Assembly (NCBI GenBank): GCA_030062745.1
Contig: CP099850.1
Coordinates: 5,642,001-5,706,000 of the forward strand
DNA: 64,000 bases
Source of the DNA: Capitulum mitella
Lineage: Eukaryota; Arthropoda; Thecostraca; Pollicipedomorpha; Pollicipedidae
Direction: 5' to 3'
The translations under genes were made by a program, and so were the position numbers. Positions within the stretch are counted from its first letter, which is position 1. Every line of letters starts with the position of its first letter. Positions 1 to 13,300 of this stretch are shown piece by piece. The notes beneath the pieces were generated by a model. That model saw nothing but the letters and a program-made list of their open reading frames with translations, was not told where the DNA came from and made no database searches.

Positions 1-225
1 TTCAGGGCGGGCACCATAGGCCAGGAGCTACACTGTGTTCTGGGCGGACCCCACAGGCCGGGAGCTACACTGTTTCAGGGCGGGCCCCACGGGCCGGGAG
101 CTACACTGTGTCCTGGGCGGACCCCACAGGCCGGGAGCTACACTGTGTTCAGGGCGGGCACCACAGGCCGGGAGCTACACTGTGTTCAGGGCGGAGCTCA
201 CAGGCTGAGTACCGGGCTGTACTTA
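1..225. repeat. Tandem minisatellite, unit about 37 bp
   Basis: About five and a half head-to-tail copies of a 35-38 bp unit run in from the left window edge. Each unit has a GGGCGG core, a CACAGGCCGGGAGC block and ends in TACACTGTG. Units differ by a few substitutions, with two alternating flavours (TTCAGGGCGGG and TCCTGGGCGGA), so the array probably grew partly as a dimer. It decays after about base 200. There are no unique spacers and no coding frame, so it is a plain minisatellite whose full length lies outside the window. Confidence 0.9.
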
Positions 226-490
226 TCCCTCGACCGGCCATTGCAGCACACGGTGACCTCACATGAACAGCTGCAGCAGCTGCCTGGCTGTTGAGTGGTG
301 GCACACAAAACGAGAGGTGAACGACCCACATCTACTGAGGTCCACCAATGGGCGTCACGGAGAGGTAAGAAATTAGGAGCGACCAATCAAGTTTTGGTTT
401 AACTCCCAGAATTGTGCTTTCGGTGCTGCCGTGACTCAGCCATGTAAGAAACTTGAAAAATGTGCTGGATTTTTCATTCCTTTTCAGCCG
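226..490. other. No gene seen
   Basis: Short ORFs occur on both strands but none resembles a known protein. The stretch separates the tandem array from a SINE. Confidence 0.5.
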
Positions 491-685
491 AGATTGGTGG
501 CTTATTTGGTAGAGCGCTGGTCTCTCCCGGCAAGATGCGTTTGAGACGCCCCTACGCTCGATATACGGCCCGCGGGTCACCTAGCAACTGGCTAGCATCG
601 GGTCCAGCGGACTACCGCACGGTCGTGTCGCACCTTCGGCGGCACGTTAAACTTCGTCACAAAATTAGCCATTACATGGATCGGG
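491..685 (+). mobile_element. tRNA-derived SINE
   Basis: The head looks like a tRNA gene. An A-box-like run (TGGCTTATTTGGTAGAGCGC) at about 497-516 is followed some 20 bases later by a B-box-like GTTTGAGACGCCCC at about 539-552. Downstream is an unrelated body with a CACCTTCGGCGG stretch and a CACGTTAAAC tail at about 640-650, a tail style common in invertebrate SINEs. The tRNA itself would not fold properly (weak acceptor stem), so this is a retroposon and not a working tRNA. The 3' boundary is approximate. Confidence 0.6.
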
Positions 686-2620
686 CGTGAGGGTTAGAGC
701 CTGCGTAACAAACTTCGCTTAGCACAGGCTCCGGTCACTAATATTACCCTATGAAATGACGCGGATCAAATTTGTAAACAAGTGCTCATGTCACCACCTG
801 AATGGATTCCGGCTGAGATTGTTATTCTATGCTATAATTTCCGACATGACCAATGCCATTGTTCTATACATTATTTTTTTTTGTAATGAACTTTCATTTA
901 CTAAACCTTTGTGAGATATGCACATTTCGAGCTTTCAGCCCTACTGGTTATGAAATTGCAATGCTCTGGATGATACTGTTATGTTATCATTGGAGAAATG
1001 AAATCCGTATGTAACACGAACTAGAATAAAACGCTTGCTTGCAGTCATACAAAACAACATTGTACTGGCATTGTACCTGTGATAAGTTGGTAGCCAGCTT
1101 TCCTGTGATAGGGGATTGGTCATTTTTGCCCCATGCTCTTCTAAACACACGACCATAGAGGTTCATTTGGTGAATTGGATGGAAGGTGCATTGTGGAAGA
1201 TGCTGGCTTTGAACAAATGGTACGAAAGGAGATACTCAACTGAATTTACCAAACTATATAATTACCTCTTCATTTTCGATGAGAAGGTCTTTCGGACAAA
1301 TTTTCCATATCCGTCAGGTTTTGTATCCAAATCAGTCTAAAGGTCCATCCGGTGGCTTCGACAGCTTCAGTTCTGTTGCTCAATTTCTTCAGCGGCTTGG
1401 ATATTATGACTGATTTATTTCTACTTGGCATCAGCATCGTTGGTTATACATTTCTTTTCCAGCAGTTTGGTACACAAGAAGTACTCGTTGCTAACAACGA
1501 GAAATAAATCTAGTTTACCTTTATCATGATCAGTTCGAAATTATTTCACTACTATTATTATTCTGGTTGTGCTATTGTCCGTACTATATGGTATTATCCA
1601 CATAACACCAGTTTTTCGTTGATAGTTATTCCATGTTTTGTTGATATTGCTCTGTATTATAATTACGGATAGAGTTTCACAAACCTTTGGTGGGACCATG
1701 GCCCCAACAACTTTGATTTCGGACACACTGTGCCCTGTCAGTTAGTTTTCGTCCTCACCATGAAAAGGGGAAGCAGAATCCCGCCATTGCAGAATATGCA
1801 GAATATCGTATATGTTTATCTTCAACTTCGGAAAGTTGGCTTTATACCTGGTCATAAATATCTGCCTGAGATATGAGAGCACGGTGACTGTATGCCAAAG
1901 AAAAATCCCATTGAGACCAAATATTTGGTGGCCAGGTCATGATGCCAATGAAGGCAGGAGGATACGTATCACTTATCGCGCTTTTTCACGCATGCACATC
2001 TTTCTTCGCGCATCGTATAGACTTAATTTGGCCTCCAGTACCTATTCGAAATGTACCACTAAGCTATAGCCCTGAAAATAGCTGCATACACAATCTATAG
2101 TCCTGGGAATAGCCATTATAAAGGCTACGGCCCTGGGAATCGCTGAATGCACAAATTTTCTGTTCTTAAACTATGGAGCTATTTATTACTACTGACAAGG
2201 GTTGAGTCATCTCAAAATGTCCACTGTTCACCGCTGATTTCGCATTTCTCGTCCGTCCTTAGTGCGTGCCGTTCTGCCTTTTCCCCCACCACAGAAGTTT
2301 TAACGACCATCTGCCCCGTTGCTCCACATTGGGTCTCGATCTGCTACGTCTCCTTCGCAGTTTCCTGGTTTTCCTTTTCTCCTCCAATCTTTGATCCATT
2401 TTTCCTTGCCTTCAGGATCTCTTGGAGGAGGCTCTTGCTTCCTTAAAGCCGCAATTTTGTTTGCTTTTCAGTAAAAAAAAAAAAACAAATCAAAAGCAAA
2501 TTTCCGAAACCTGAAAACAAAATATACGCAATACAGCAACTTTTCCATTTTGAGGCAGAGGCTTGGCAGCTGTGGACGGGTCCGATTAATGCTTTTCAAA
2601 AAGCTCCATCCATGATTGTA
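686..2620. other. No gene seen; AT-rich unassigned sequence
   Basis: Short ORFs only. Around 2,070-2,150 a phrase containing CCTGGGAATAGC is repeated about three times (a short local duplication). A poly(A)-like run of about 13 bases at 2,473-2,485 could mark an old retroposon tail, but nothing recognisable precedes it. Confidence 0.4.
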
Positions 2621-2621
2621 A

Positions 2622-2850
2622 TTCATCATGTCATGTCATGTCCTGACATGTCACTGTCGGAGCAGATTGCTAGCTGGGGTCAAAATAGTAGTCGCCATCT
2701 CGGATCGGTGCGTACTTGTGATTGATTCCACTCAGGGGGAGTCGACAGCCGTGTGAGTCAACTCCGACTCTGATTCCGGCGCCTCTCAGTGGAGCCGATT
2801 CCGATTCCGATTCTGGCCGGAATGGAATCGATTCTGGAGTCGGCCGTGGT
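2622..2850. repeat. Short tandem repeats: TCATG and GATTCC types
   Basis: At about 2,625-2,655 the pentamer CATGT/TCATG is reiterated. At about 2,720-2,850 a degenerate hexamer array (GATTCC / GACTCC and its complement GGAATC) gives a stretch open in several frames on both strands. The Ser/Pro-rich reading frames here are products of the repeat. Confidence 0.6.
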
Positions 2851-3034
2851 TCAGATAAAATCGACCACAAACTTGGGCCTGAGACAGAGAAATGGCTTTT
2901 CGACGGTTCCTCGTCATCTATGCGTACTCAGATATAATCGAATGCTGATGCGTGGTCAGTCTTTGTCAAACATCGCTTTCGGAGTCCGGATTACGTGTTA
3001 ACAGATACATCAATACCCCGGTTCTTTTAGGCAC

Positions 3035-3470
3035 TCATACCATGCGAGATATAAATCCTGCGTCCGCGTGCACCCCCAGATCCCGTTCCTCTAAAACCTG
3101 CTCCAGCCGGATGTCTCTCATAGCGTCGACTAACCTCCGGTTTGCGTGGCCGAAGTACAAGGTCTTGCACTTTCCCTCGCTGAATGACAGCTGCCACGTG
3201 TCGGACCAGGCTGCCACAGCGTCGAGGTCGTGCTGCAGCAGCGGTGAGTCTTTCGGAAGCAGCCCTGGACAGTAAAACTTAGTGTCGTCCGCAAAAAACT
3301 GGATGGGGCACTGTGTGACTTCAGGCAGATCGTTAACAAACAGAAAAAACAGCACGGGATACAACACTGAACCCTGTGGAACACTGTTGGTGACTGGAGC
3401 CAGCTGCACTTGCGCCTGTTGACTGCCTGCCCGCACTGCCTGCCTGTCAGGAAAACTTCAACCCACAACG
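3035..3470 (-). pseudogene. Reverse transcriptase fragment of a CR1/Jockey-like LINE
   Basis: The minus strand encodes the palm of a non-LTR retrotransposon reverse transcriptase. Visible motifs are the PQGSVL turn (the usual following Gly is Tyr here), LFVNDLP, and the catalytic FADD at residues 48-51 of the reading frame starting at 3,436. After these come a thumb-like segment with WQLSFSEGKCK and a DLGVHADAGF stretch typical of CR1/Jockey-type enzymes. The residues before 3,436 continue in another frame (WVEVFLTGR), so at least one frameshift is present. The fragment has no endonuclease, no ORF1 and no 3' end. It is a dead, 5'- and 3'-truncated copy. Clade assignment is from motif style only. 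Confidence 0.85.
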
Positions 3471-5443
3471 TAGCTACTTTTTAACAACGTAACTACCAAC
3501 TTTTTCTCAGAACACTTACTCCACCTTACTCCTAAAGGTGAAGCTCGCCTTTCTGCGTTGCGTATGCCGCCATGCTTTCACATGTCAATGCTCCCTGCGT
3601 CATCAGCTCATCAGCTGCAGGATGACGCACCAGACCATGGATCGTCCATAGATTACGTAGCGTTGGGATACTGTGGTGGGGTTTGGCCACTGCCTAACAA
3701 AAGGTCACAACAGCTAGGGTGGGGTTTGCCAGAGCGCTGCGTATTGCTGTCACATCAGCTTAGATCAGAAGCCGACCTGAAAAGACTGCAAGTCATCTCT
3801 TGCAAACCTTGTAACCCTAGCTTCTGTTTATCGACTCTAGTAAACTAGCATACGTGATGTACAGTTCAAAATGCCGGGCCAGACAAGCAGTGACTGGAGG
3901 GAGAATGTTGCGTGGGCGTTACGTCTCTTTTAGAAGTGTTACAAGGAGAAGGGGAGCTAAACACACACACACACACACGCACACACACACACACACACAG
4001 ACAACGTGATAGACGTGTCTCGCCCTCGTTGAGCCAGCACGTTTGCGCTCTGCGGCCACAGCTGAGTGACATGCATCTGGGGATTGGGGGTGGACAGCAC
4101 ACGAATGACCAGAAAACAGAAGAGGGTCTTGGGAAACGGTCCGTTCCGCGCTGCGAATCCAGATTCAGCACGAAAACGGCCAAGTGGCACCGCGCTCGCA
4201 GCTACGGCCGCGCGAAGTCGGGAAGTCGTCCGTTGCGACGAATCAGCCCTAAAGCCCCAGACATATCAGAGTGGTCGAAAGTCAACGAAAACATTCGTGA
4301 CGTTGCACAATTTGGCTGCTCGATGAGACATGCTGAGTAAACCGAAAGGGTCGCGTCGCGGCTGCTCACATGACTGTGCACCTACTTGACATACATAATT
4401 TCGTGACTTGCGCTTGGCAGCTCCGTGGCAACGCCGATACGCCGTCCGGAGCGAGCGTTGTTATCTGTTACGCTCCATTCCGGTCAATATGAAATTCCGC
4501 GACAGTGGTCTAAATTATACAAGAGCTTCCATTTGCGAACAGCCGATAAGGCGAGCGGGCAAACGCTCTCGGTACACCGATGTGGAAGAAATATGGCTGG
4601 CACGCTTGCATAAGTAAATGGAATATCCTTGTCCGAGTCCCTATGTCACCCGTGAAACGCAGAACACGATTAGAAAAAGTTATGACCAGTAAATGGGAAT
4701 ATTCGTAGACTTATAAATTCGCGCGGGTTTTAACGACGCACTTGGGGAATGGCAAAACAGTGTGTCAAACAAACTGCCCCCAAAAGCGTTCGACTGTAAC
4801 TGCAAACTGCAAATTACAACCAACGTGAGGAGATCTTGGCAACTTTTACCACGCATATTATATTGGCTTCTCATCATGTGGCAGATGGTTCTAGTGATGT
4901 CCATAAAGGGTTGAAATCGGTGACTGAAGTTTTCCAAAACCATTTTGGGAGGCACTCGACAATACCCCAAACTTAACAATCGTAACAGCACCTGAGCAAC
5001 CATTCAGATCAAACTTATAAGAGAAATTCAGGCCCATTCTTTTCATCTATACCATAGGTGTGCGATATTTTTTTGCGAAGATGGAATGCCCGTACATTTC
5101 CATGTGGCATTTACGTCCCAGTCTCGGATACAATCCCGTTTCGCTGAGTCTCAGGGTCAACCTCCAGTACCCGGAACCATCAGCCGTTGCTAAGGAGGAT
5201 CATGCTATCTCGGACTGAGACACTTGCTGTAGCAGTGACGTGGCAAAAAAACTGACGTCAGACCGCAGCATGCCTGAAGTGCCATGATCCAGACACGCGG
5301 TAATAAAATTCCGATTGGAGTCTTTTTTCAAATGTTTGCTGATGTTATCCAATCAGGACGACGAGCGGTCAGCGTTTTGTAACGTGTTCATTGGACCATG
5401 GCCACGTTATGGAACGTTACAAAGCGGAACTCTGATCAGGGCG
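3471..5443. other. No gene seen; contains a (CA)n microsatellite
   Basis: A CA dinucleotide run with one interruption occupies about 3,960-4,000. Overlapping ORFs here are a repeat artefact (Thr-His or Cys-Val runs). The rest (4,000-5,440) carries only short ORFs with no recognisable domain. Confidence 0.5.
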
Positions 5444-6662
5444 TTAACCCTATTCCCGGCAGGGGGGGGCGGATTCCGCCCCCCCTCGGGTTTTTTGCTT
5501 GCCAATTCCAGGCTTTTTAACGCAGCTTTACGACACTTTGTCACTTTTCCTAGCTATTCTTTTTACGTGCTGTGACAAAATTTCAAAATTCTATTTTGCT
5601 CAGGGGCGGAGCCAGGCAACGTTTTTGGGAGGCACCTCAGGCCATTTTTGACCATGTTGAGGGTAAAATGAAAATGTCCGCCAAAAATACAGTTTTAAAG
5701 CTAGAACTTAAAACTTTATATGAATGTATAGCTAAATTGTTGGGCAATGTGCAGATGTAATTTTGTTTATCTGAGGTCATTTTACAAGGTCAGGTCAAGG
5801 TCAAAAGTCAAAATTTGTTTTTTTCGCAATAATTTCGGTGCCTTTTTTTAAATGCCAAACCCGGAATACGTATGACGTAGAAGGGTGCCTTCTACTTGTG
5901 TACCAAGTTTCAGCCTGATATCAGGTTGGGTCACGGAGCTATGACCTACAATGTCAGTGCGCATACCCTATATCGCAATAGCCATGAAATGGAATTTTTG
6001 AATTAGAGTAAATTTAAATGATTGAAAACGTTTACAGATAATATTAAATGCACACGAGATCATTCCAAGTGACTCCAATGTCACTGGAGGTCATTTAAGG
6101 TCAAAGGTCACAAGTTGATCTGAAGAACGTGTGACCATGACAGTTTCCCCTTTTTCGTGTCCGTGGCACCGCCTATGCTAACATTATACAAACATTGTAA
6201 TGCGATTTGTACTTCTTTAGTATAACATGAGTACCAGAAGCCAAAAAAGTGTTTCTGCCTCTTTTGTTCATTCAGTTGTTAGAAAACTAATCCTTCTATT
6301 TTTGAAACCCTGTGAACGCCCATGAATTTTCTCAAATTTTCAGATTTGTGTACCCATGGTAAAAGCCCTATCCATAATCTCTCGATTCATGCCAGTTGCA
6401 TTGAAATTGGTCCACAAACAACGGAGTTATAAGAAGTTCAAAAATACCCCTGATTTTGACATTTTTGCCCCCATGTATCCACACATTTCAAAATTTTGAA
6501 AATTTTTTGTTATAAGAATGTAGTATACGTCATGCCAAATCGATTGGCGTTTGTTGCGATGAAACCGGACGATTAGTTCTCGAGATCTCAGGGGGGCGGC
6601 CGAATCGGCCCCGCCCAGCCGGTAATCGACCATAACGTCGAGCTCTCCGGGAATAGGGTTAA
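5444..6662 (+). mobile_element. piggyBac-type MITE, copy 1 (TTAA target duplication)
   Basis: A 1,211-bp element (5,448-6,658) lies between two TTAA tetranucleotides (5,444-5,447 and 6,659-6,662). It starts CCCTATTCCCGG and ends CCGGGAATAGGG, a perfect terminal inverted repeat. TTAA duplications with CCC-starting ends are the signature of piggyBac-family transposition. Inside the left end is a GC-rich palindromic block around GGATTCCGCC, then AT-rich sequence with several AGGTCA words. There is no transposase, so it must have moved in trans. Two further copies occur at 52.9 kb (inverted) and 58.9 kb. Confidence 0.85.
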
Positions 6663-6669
6663 ATCGCTT

Positions 6670-7392
6670 GGCCTGAAAGGTCAAAGGTCAAAGGTCATGC
6701 CACTCCATTACCAGTCGATCCCCCACCATTCAGATCTCAGGAGTGGCTTTTCCTCACTTTTTAACGAAAGTGATTCTGCCCGATATTCTTGGGCTCTAAA
6801 GCCAACTGAGACAATCTTAGTCTTGCATCGGGACCATTTGAGGGTTAACCGAGGTAATTGGCCTTGGTCGACCTTGGACGAGCAATGATGGCTATGGTTA
6901 TACTTTTTAGGATAATGATTCCGAATTTTACATACATTTTTCAATCCTTAATTTACCCACATATGAGAAATTTCTTCCATGTCTCCTAGACGGCGTTGAA
7001 ATTTTAGTAATGGTGCCATGCCTTGAATCCATGGGTCGGAAAACACACATCGTGTATCTGTGCACATCACCAGATGCAACAACAGCTCCAGCGTTTTAGG
7101 GAAGACATGTCATACCATGTAAATAAATGTAAAATTTGAAATGAATGCCCTAAAAAGGCTTAAATCCATGACCATCGTAGTCCGTCCAAGGCCGATCATG
7201 GCAATGACCTCGGCTGGCCTTGAAATGGTCCCGATACACGCCTAAGATTGTCCCAGTTGGCTTTAGCTTCCAGTACTACTGGATAGACTCACGTTCGTCA
7301 AAAAGTAGAGAAAAGGTGTTAGTCAAATCTGGATGGCAGGGGGTCGACTGGTGATGAGATGTTATGATCTTTGACCCTTGACTTTCTAGGTC
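6670..7392. mobile_element. Fold-back element with about 280-bp inverted arms
   Basis: The stretch 6,675-6,960 is recovered in reverse complement at about 7,100-7,390, by eye at roughly 70 percent identity. Shared landmarks in order are CCAGTCGA, CTTTTTAACGAA / CTTTTTGACGAA, GCCAACTGRGACAATCTTAG, ATCGGGACCATTT, GCCGAGGTCATTG-like and CCTTGGACG. The roughly 140 bp between the arms are unrelated. Such long arms suggest a fold-back or MITE-type DNA element. It begins within 20 bp of the TTAA at 6,659-6,662, so it either abuts the neighbouring MITE or was its insertion site. Confidence 0.7.
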
Positions 7393-10283
7393 AAGCAACT
7401 TAAGGTTAAGCTGATGAGTGGTTGTATGTGGTTCAGAAGTAGTGCCTTGTGCACACTAAATTGTAGAATAATCAGACAAACGAGAGGCACGAAATCAACC
7501 AACATTCGTCAGATGGTTTCAGGACATGAGTCTCGAGCGCCACTTGCCATGAAATAAATTAAGGTGTCTAAAGAAGTTCGAATTTGCCCAGAAGCAGCCG
7601 CGCAGACAAACGGGAGGGGGGCTGCCCAGGGCCCCGGCCTCTTCCATTAGGCGCGCATTTTTTTTTGTCAAAACCATTTTACATCGTCTTCCTAGGAGGT
7701 GACTTTCATATGATTTCACTTCACACTGAGGCCTGCCTCCCGCTTAAGAAAATCTTGACTGCACCAACGAATGTTTTTTTGCCACACTTACTGCATGTAC
7801 TAGGGCACCTGCTGTGCTCCATTTTCGCAAAGATCAGGGGCGAAACATGGTCAAACCCGAAAATGCCGAATTTGACATAGTTAGGTCAAAGGTCATCGCA
7901 AGGTCAACGGAAAAAGTGACTCATTTAGGAAAGCTGGAGCACTTTTGCATCGAACCGCTCTAATCGCACTTTCTTTGGCGACCTATCACAGAGTTATGGT
8001 TATTTGAATCATGAAATGTCTGTAAAACTGGTGACTTTTCATGACCCGTAACTTTGACCTCAGAGATCACGCAAGGCTAAAGAATTGGTGAATGTCTGTT
8101 TTTCCATAGGTACTACAAGCCTACCAAATTTCATGAAAATCGGCGGGGGTTGGGTCAAAAAGTGCCCAGTCTTGTGCGATTTGACGTGGAATGACCCGAA
8201 TCATACTTGCGCTTAGGAAAGGTTATTAAACTAGAGCTTCTAACGCATCGGGCTCCATATGGTAAGCCGCGAATGACTGAGGTGGTAAATTTTGTCTATC
8301 TTGCGAATTTTTGAGATAACTAAAAAAGAACTATGGCGCAAACGGCGAACTTTTCATAACTTTTCCAGATTGAATTTTGTTCGAAAGGTCATTCAAGCAC
8401 ACGTCATCATTACACGTTGTTAAAAGTACATAGCCCGTACATACGTCGAACTTGATCTCCACTTGTGCTTCATTATTGCCCCAAACCTAGTTTTATTTAT
8501 GTCCCATGGTCGCATTTCGAAAGGCTGTCAAATGACGCTTGAATAACTGAAACCCATCTATCGTTTTAAGAGGCATCCTTAGGAAGTAATTTTTGCCTCC
8601 CCTCCCCCCAGTCAATGACATTACGGGCCGGATACCACAATCAGTGTTGTGTTAAGACCGTGGAGCTAAAAAAATCATGCTCTCCAAGATGGAGGAAACC
8701 ATATGCAGTAGTTCGTTATCAGAGGAGCTTACACACCGTAACAATGGTCGAAAAGGTACCGAGAACACTCGATTCATTACAGTTATTTCAATAGTCTTGA
8801 AGACTCAAAACTATCTCGTATCTGCCTCAAAATTTCACGTATGCAACTCCAGCTCCAGCACAAACTACTAATGAGCATTGTCACGGGCACAGCAAATCTA
8901 GCGAGAGTACGTTCACATGAAAATGACTGACCTCGGCTGATGCCAATGCTGGCAGTTACAGTTTGATTAACATAATTGCATGTCACACGGCGTAGTTCCC
9001 GGCTCGTTTCGACGAAGCCAGAGTGGACTGCAGGAGAACTGGCTGACCTTTACAGCTGAAACGCAGTACATAACAACAGATGCCTCTTCTCGGAATATGA
9101 CCACTGACCGGACCGGATACTGTCTAGAGGGGCGACTCGGCGCGAAGTACACAGGACTGCGTGCTCGTGCAGAACTTCATGGACCGCCGTAAATGTATGC
9201 ACTGGCTAGGAACAGAACGACGGGAGGGCTTAATTATAATCGTGACCGCAAAAGGCGGTCCAATGTCCGCAGATGTCCTGTGATGGGCTAAAAGTGTCCG
9301 CATTGCTGCGATATGTACCGGCATGAAGTAAGCATAGGAAATGCAAAAGTTAGCTTACGTCAGAAGCCATCCGGCATGTTTCCAGTCATTCGCAGGGGGA
9401 TACATGACCCCTTTGGCCCTTGGATTCGCCTGCGCCAAAGGAAATGTGGGCAATTTCGTCTACCAGTCAAACGAGTCGAGGTTCCGTTCATGACAGTACA
9501 GATAGCATAGCTTTTGAGTACGGACAATGTAATGTACAGAAACGTCGAAAACTCCATGAACATTTTTCATCTTGCAACGACTTGCTCAGCATGTCCATAT
9601 CATCACAGCGCAGTGGAAGGAGGTCTCGCCCTGACACGCACTGGAAGAGGGGACTCAAAAGTGTCCCTCCGATCTCGGAAACGGAAAAAAACTGGAGATA
9701 CGAAATTTGAAGGGTACGCTAAAATCATAAAGAGTTACTTTGTGAGCAATTTTCATTATCCTGCGTCGGTATCTCCAAGGTCAAATGGAGTCGAAAATGT
9801 CAACTTCGGGCATTTTTTGGGTCCGTACAGGCCATTCCGTACGACTTTTCGAACGAAACGGGAAAAGGGCACGTGTTAGAACGTCAAAACGAGGAATGCG
9901 GCAATTTGGATTCATCTGACGCCTCAAATGAAGATTTGCGGTCCAGGTCATGTCAGGTCACTGAGTCATGACGTTATTTTTTATTTTGGCATATGAGATT
10001 TTCAGCAACAAGGGATACTAGTCCAATTTGCGTATAATTAAGGACGCTAAAGACATTATTTGGCGTATTTTCAGTGAGGACAGCCAAAACTAGCACATCT
10101 GGTCACTTCCAGCGCTGATTCCGCAAGGCCACATGAAGTGAAACGAGGCCATTGACCTCGGATAAAGTTTTTGGCCCAAAGTAAGTTCTATGACAACTGT
10201 TTGCGCTAAAGTTATTATGTTATAATGAACTCAGTCACATGCCTTGATTGCTATTAAGCGTAACAGTTGCACACACAAACACA

Positions 10284-10285
<2 letters not shown>
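7393..10285. other. Old repeat-like sequence rich in AGGTCA words, no gene
   Basis: Repeated AGGTCA / TGACCT hexamers occur at about 7,380-7,400, 7,883-7,905, 8,050 and 9,945-9,965. With phrases such as AATTTCATGAAAATCGG at about 8,130 they resemble the decayed interspersed repeats seen elsewhere in the window. A G-rich patch is at about 7,605-7,640. No ORF looks like a protein. Confidence 0.4.
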
Positions 10286-10338
<53 letters not shown>

Positions 10339-10346
10339 ATATATAG
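10286..10346. repeat. (TA)n microsatellite
   Basis: An almost pure AT dinucleotide run with a short GTAT interruption near its end. The apparent ORFs of alternating Ile-Tyr across it are repeat translations. Confidence 0.95.
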
Positions 10347-13300
10347 CAAAAGTGTTCTTATTGGGTTCTTTGAACACGTATTTCGTACGGATTGACATGT
10401 TGCAAAGCAAATCTGCATCAGGCCACAAGCCAGTTGGCCTTGACTTTTGATTGCCTTGACCTTCGCTGACACTGGCTTTGGTCTTGGTACATCCACCAGT
10501 TATCCCACGAATGATATCGGCTGGTAGTGTTCAAACGGTAGTCTCACGCAGAACACTAGTCCCCTCGTAAAGTTCCCATTTTTCTGTGGCAGTGTTATTT
10601 GTGTTATGTTTGTCTGACTTAAGATGCTTTAAAGTTTAAGAAATCCAATTAATTTTCGATTTCCTTGCGTTGCATTGTCATAAATATCATAAATCGCAGC
10701 AACGACCAGCTTCGATCCATTCTCGAGATTTTCAAGAAAAACGGAAAAAAGGGAGAAGACACAAAAGTGCCCTTTTGCAGTGTGCGTAACGGCCTTCATG
10801 AATCTCAGCCAAACAGCATCCCTGAGTGGATGCTATTTGGCTCTACTCTAGGATGGAGTGGATCCAAATGAAGCCCGGATCCCTAAGGTGGAATCCGGAA
10901 GGCAATACGCATGACTTGTGCTGCCACCTTTTCATCCAGTAACTTAACTATTAGTTTTATCATTTTCCACCAGACGTAAAACCTCTGTTGTCAACAATTG
11001 GTCATACAGTGCACAAATAAACTTAAAATTTAGAATATTATCATAAAACAAGCAAGTGCGTCAGGAAATGTCGCCCACGGTTGGAGAGGCACGAACTGGT
11101 TGAGGAAGAATGTCATATGACAGTTACTGAAAGCCACAAATGTACTCACTCTATCGTACAGACATTTCATACTTTCTAATGCCCTTTGTTTGGAGATTGC
11201 TGGCACGCTATGGTGCCAACGCTGGGAAGAGCTCGAAAACCGACGTGTCTTCTCGATCTCATCACGTTAACTGCATTGGCCGGAACTCAAGGAGGCGAGT
11301 CATTGCTTTCCCGGCCAATCGTCTCGCCGTGCGGGAAGACACTCGGGTGATCGTCGGCGGTTTACCCGAGCCCCGCTCGCAGTCTGACTGACATGACACA
11401 TCCGGCTGACTGGGCTGGAATGTGGCCAGGAACGGCACATTTCCAAAATCATTTGGGGATGCACGCCAGTTTGAGCCTAATTATTTCCCTGCAACGCCAT
11501 AGGCTCCATGCAAGGCCTCAGGCGTAATTGCTAACTCCGTGAAGCTGCGGTGGCATCTGCATCCCTAATTTACATTAAAATTTCGCCCATTCCTGTGACG
11601 TGAGCCAAATTGCCTCCCCGACTACCAAGATACGTCGTCGTCGCTAGTTCTGGATGTTATCATAACATGGCGACAGCCAGCGAGATTCTTACAACTTGCC
11701 AGTGTTGATGTGCTGTATGCGTTTGTGTTTGTTTTTTCCGGGAATCACTGTTTTCAGTGTCAGAAATGCAAAAGCGGATTTGTTTCGCGAAGTGCGGTAC
11801 AGTGCAAATACAAAGATGTGAAATTCTTTTATCCAGTTGTTCCAGGAATCGCAAGTTTCTTTGACAACTTCTGTTACTTTTTGAGCATGTCTTTTAACGA
11901 CGGTTCGAATAACAACAGAAACGCTTAAAACCTGACTTTTTCAATTACGTTTGATTTTATTACTTAAAAAACCCTTGCGGCAACCCTTTTTAGTGGCTGG
12001 ATTGAGGAATCCATCTCTCGTTGCTGATTTTCACGGCTTAGACGCCGGGAATTATTTGATCGATTCAGTCACCTGCGCTTTGTTGAGCAAAGTCCCTGAT
12101 CCAATGAAAGTTTAACTCGTCGAAAATTCGTTTTCTGGGAAGGTCTCGTCGTGTCTGTTTAGGGATGAAACGTCTTCTTGGCATGTTGTCGGAAGCCCTT
12201 TTCTTATGATCTTATTCTTGGGTTTCGTAAATCGGTGTCTAGGTCAAAGGAAAGAGGTCTGTTCTAAATGAAGTAATAATATATTTTCTTGTTATTTTTG
12301 TTTAAATTTAGCCTGACAGTGTTGAACTGGACGGCTTCAGTTTGGATAGGTTTCTCCGGCATCAGCATATTCCCTTGCTCTACCCGATGGCCCTAGCTTG
12401 AAACCCATATCTTAAAGAAACGCGAACATTTGCCAATATGACGTACAATGCATCATCTACCGATTGCATCTTCTTTCACCTCCTGTCGCCAATTCCCTCC
12501 GCATTTCGCTTCTGACTTTCTAAAGCGTTCCGTCCTGAGCAAAACATTTAACAACATTCTGGCACTTGAAACATACTACCATGTTATAAATGGCTAACTG
12601 GTGTTGTTTAGAAATCATCGAATATTAGGAAATAAATTCGAAACTCCAAGAATGAGATACGCTTTCCCAATAGTTAGGTTTCACTTTCGGTAAAGTTTAA
12701 AACCCCTTCTCCCGAGAACTGGATATGAGTGTGCATCGATGGGCACAAGCACTTCTAGGCACATTTTGACATAGTTTAGGCCAAAAATGTCTTTCCTCCA
12801 GCCCGAAGGCACAAAAGTCGAGGAGCGAAGGACCAGTGTTTTGCATGACCAATGGGCAATGGAGCAAATGCGGCCTTCATTACCCAAATTGGGAATGCTT
12901 TGGCTCTGGGAAACCCTCGCAACAAAGCTGGCATTGCCGGCTGGATTGGCAGAACATCATCTAGACGTTTGTCTCGATTGTGTCTAAACTGGAAGAATAT
13001 TTCAGGATGCTGAATCAGTGACAAAGCCGGGTGGACGGCATGGCAAACGGTCGTGGGTTTCTGAGAGCTTGATGCATTCATTTGTCATGTGGTTGAAGCG
13101 TCATGTGTTCATCATGCGTTCCACTCTTCAATGGGTCCCAAATGCGGAGCCAAACTTGTGAAAAGAGAGACAGCAGAACATGACATACGAAAGCGAAAAT
13201 TTCACATAAGAATACAAGTTACCAGGCTAACTGATGTCTCTGAGGCAGGGGCATGGGAGCGATTTCAAAGTTGGGGGGGGGGACACCGCCGCGAAAATCA

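Noticed and set aside
1..225. CRISPR-like repetition
   Set aside because: Units are directly abutting with no unique spacers and the context is eukaryotic. It is a minisatellite.
2670..2937. Pair of opposing Ser/Pro-rich ORFs
   Set aside because: Both come from the GATTCC-type hexamer array, which is free of stops in several frames.
5760..8150. AGGTCA motifs as nuclear-receptor response elements
   Set aside because: The hexamers belong to repeated elements (MITE copies and AGGTCA-rich repeats) and recur wherever those repeats occur. There is no gene context for regulation.
10230..10500. Small Tyr/Ile-rich proteins on both strands
   Set aside because: They are translations of the (TA)n run. 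The same applies at 14.6, 48.8 and 61.2 kb.
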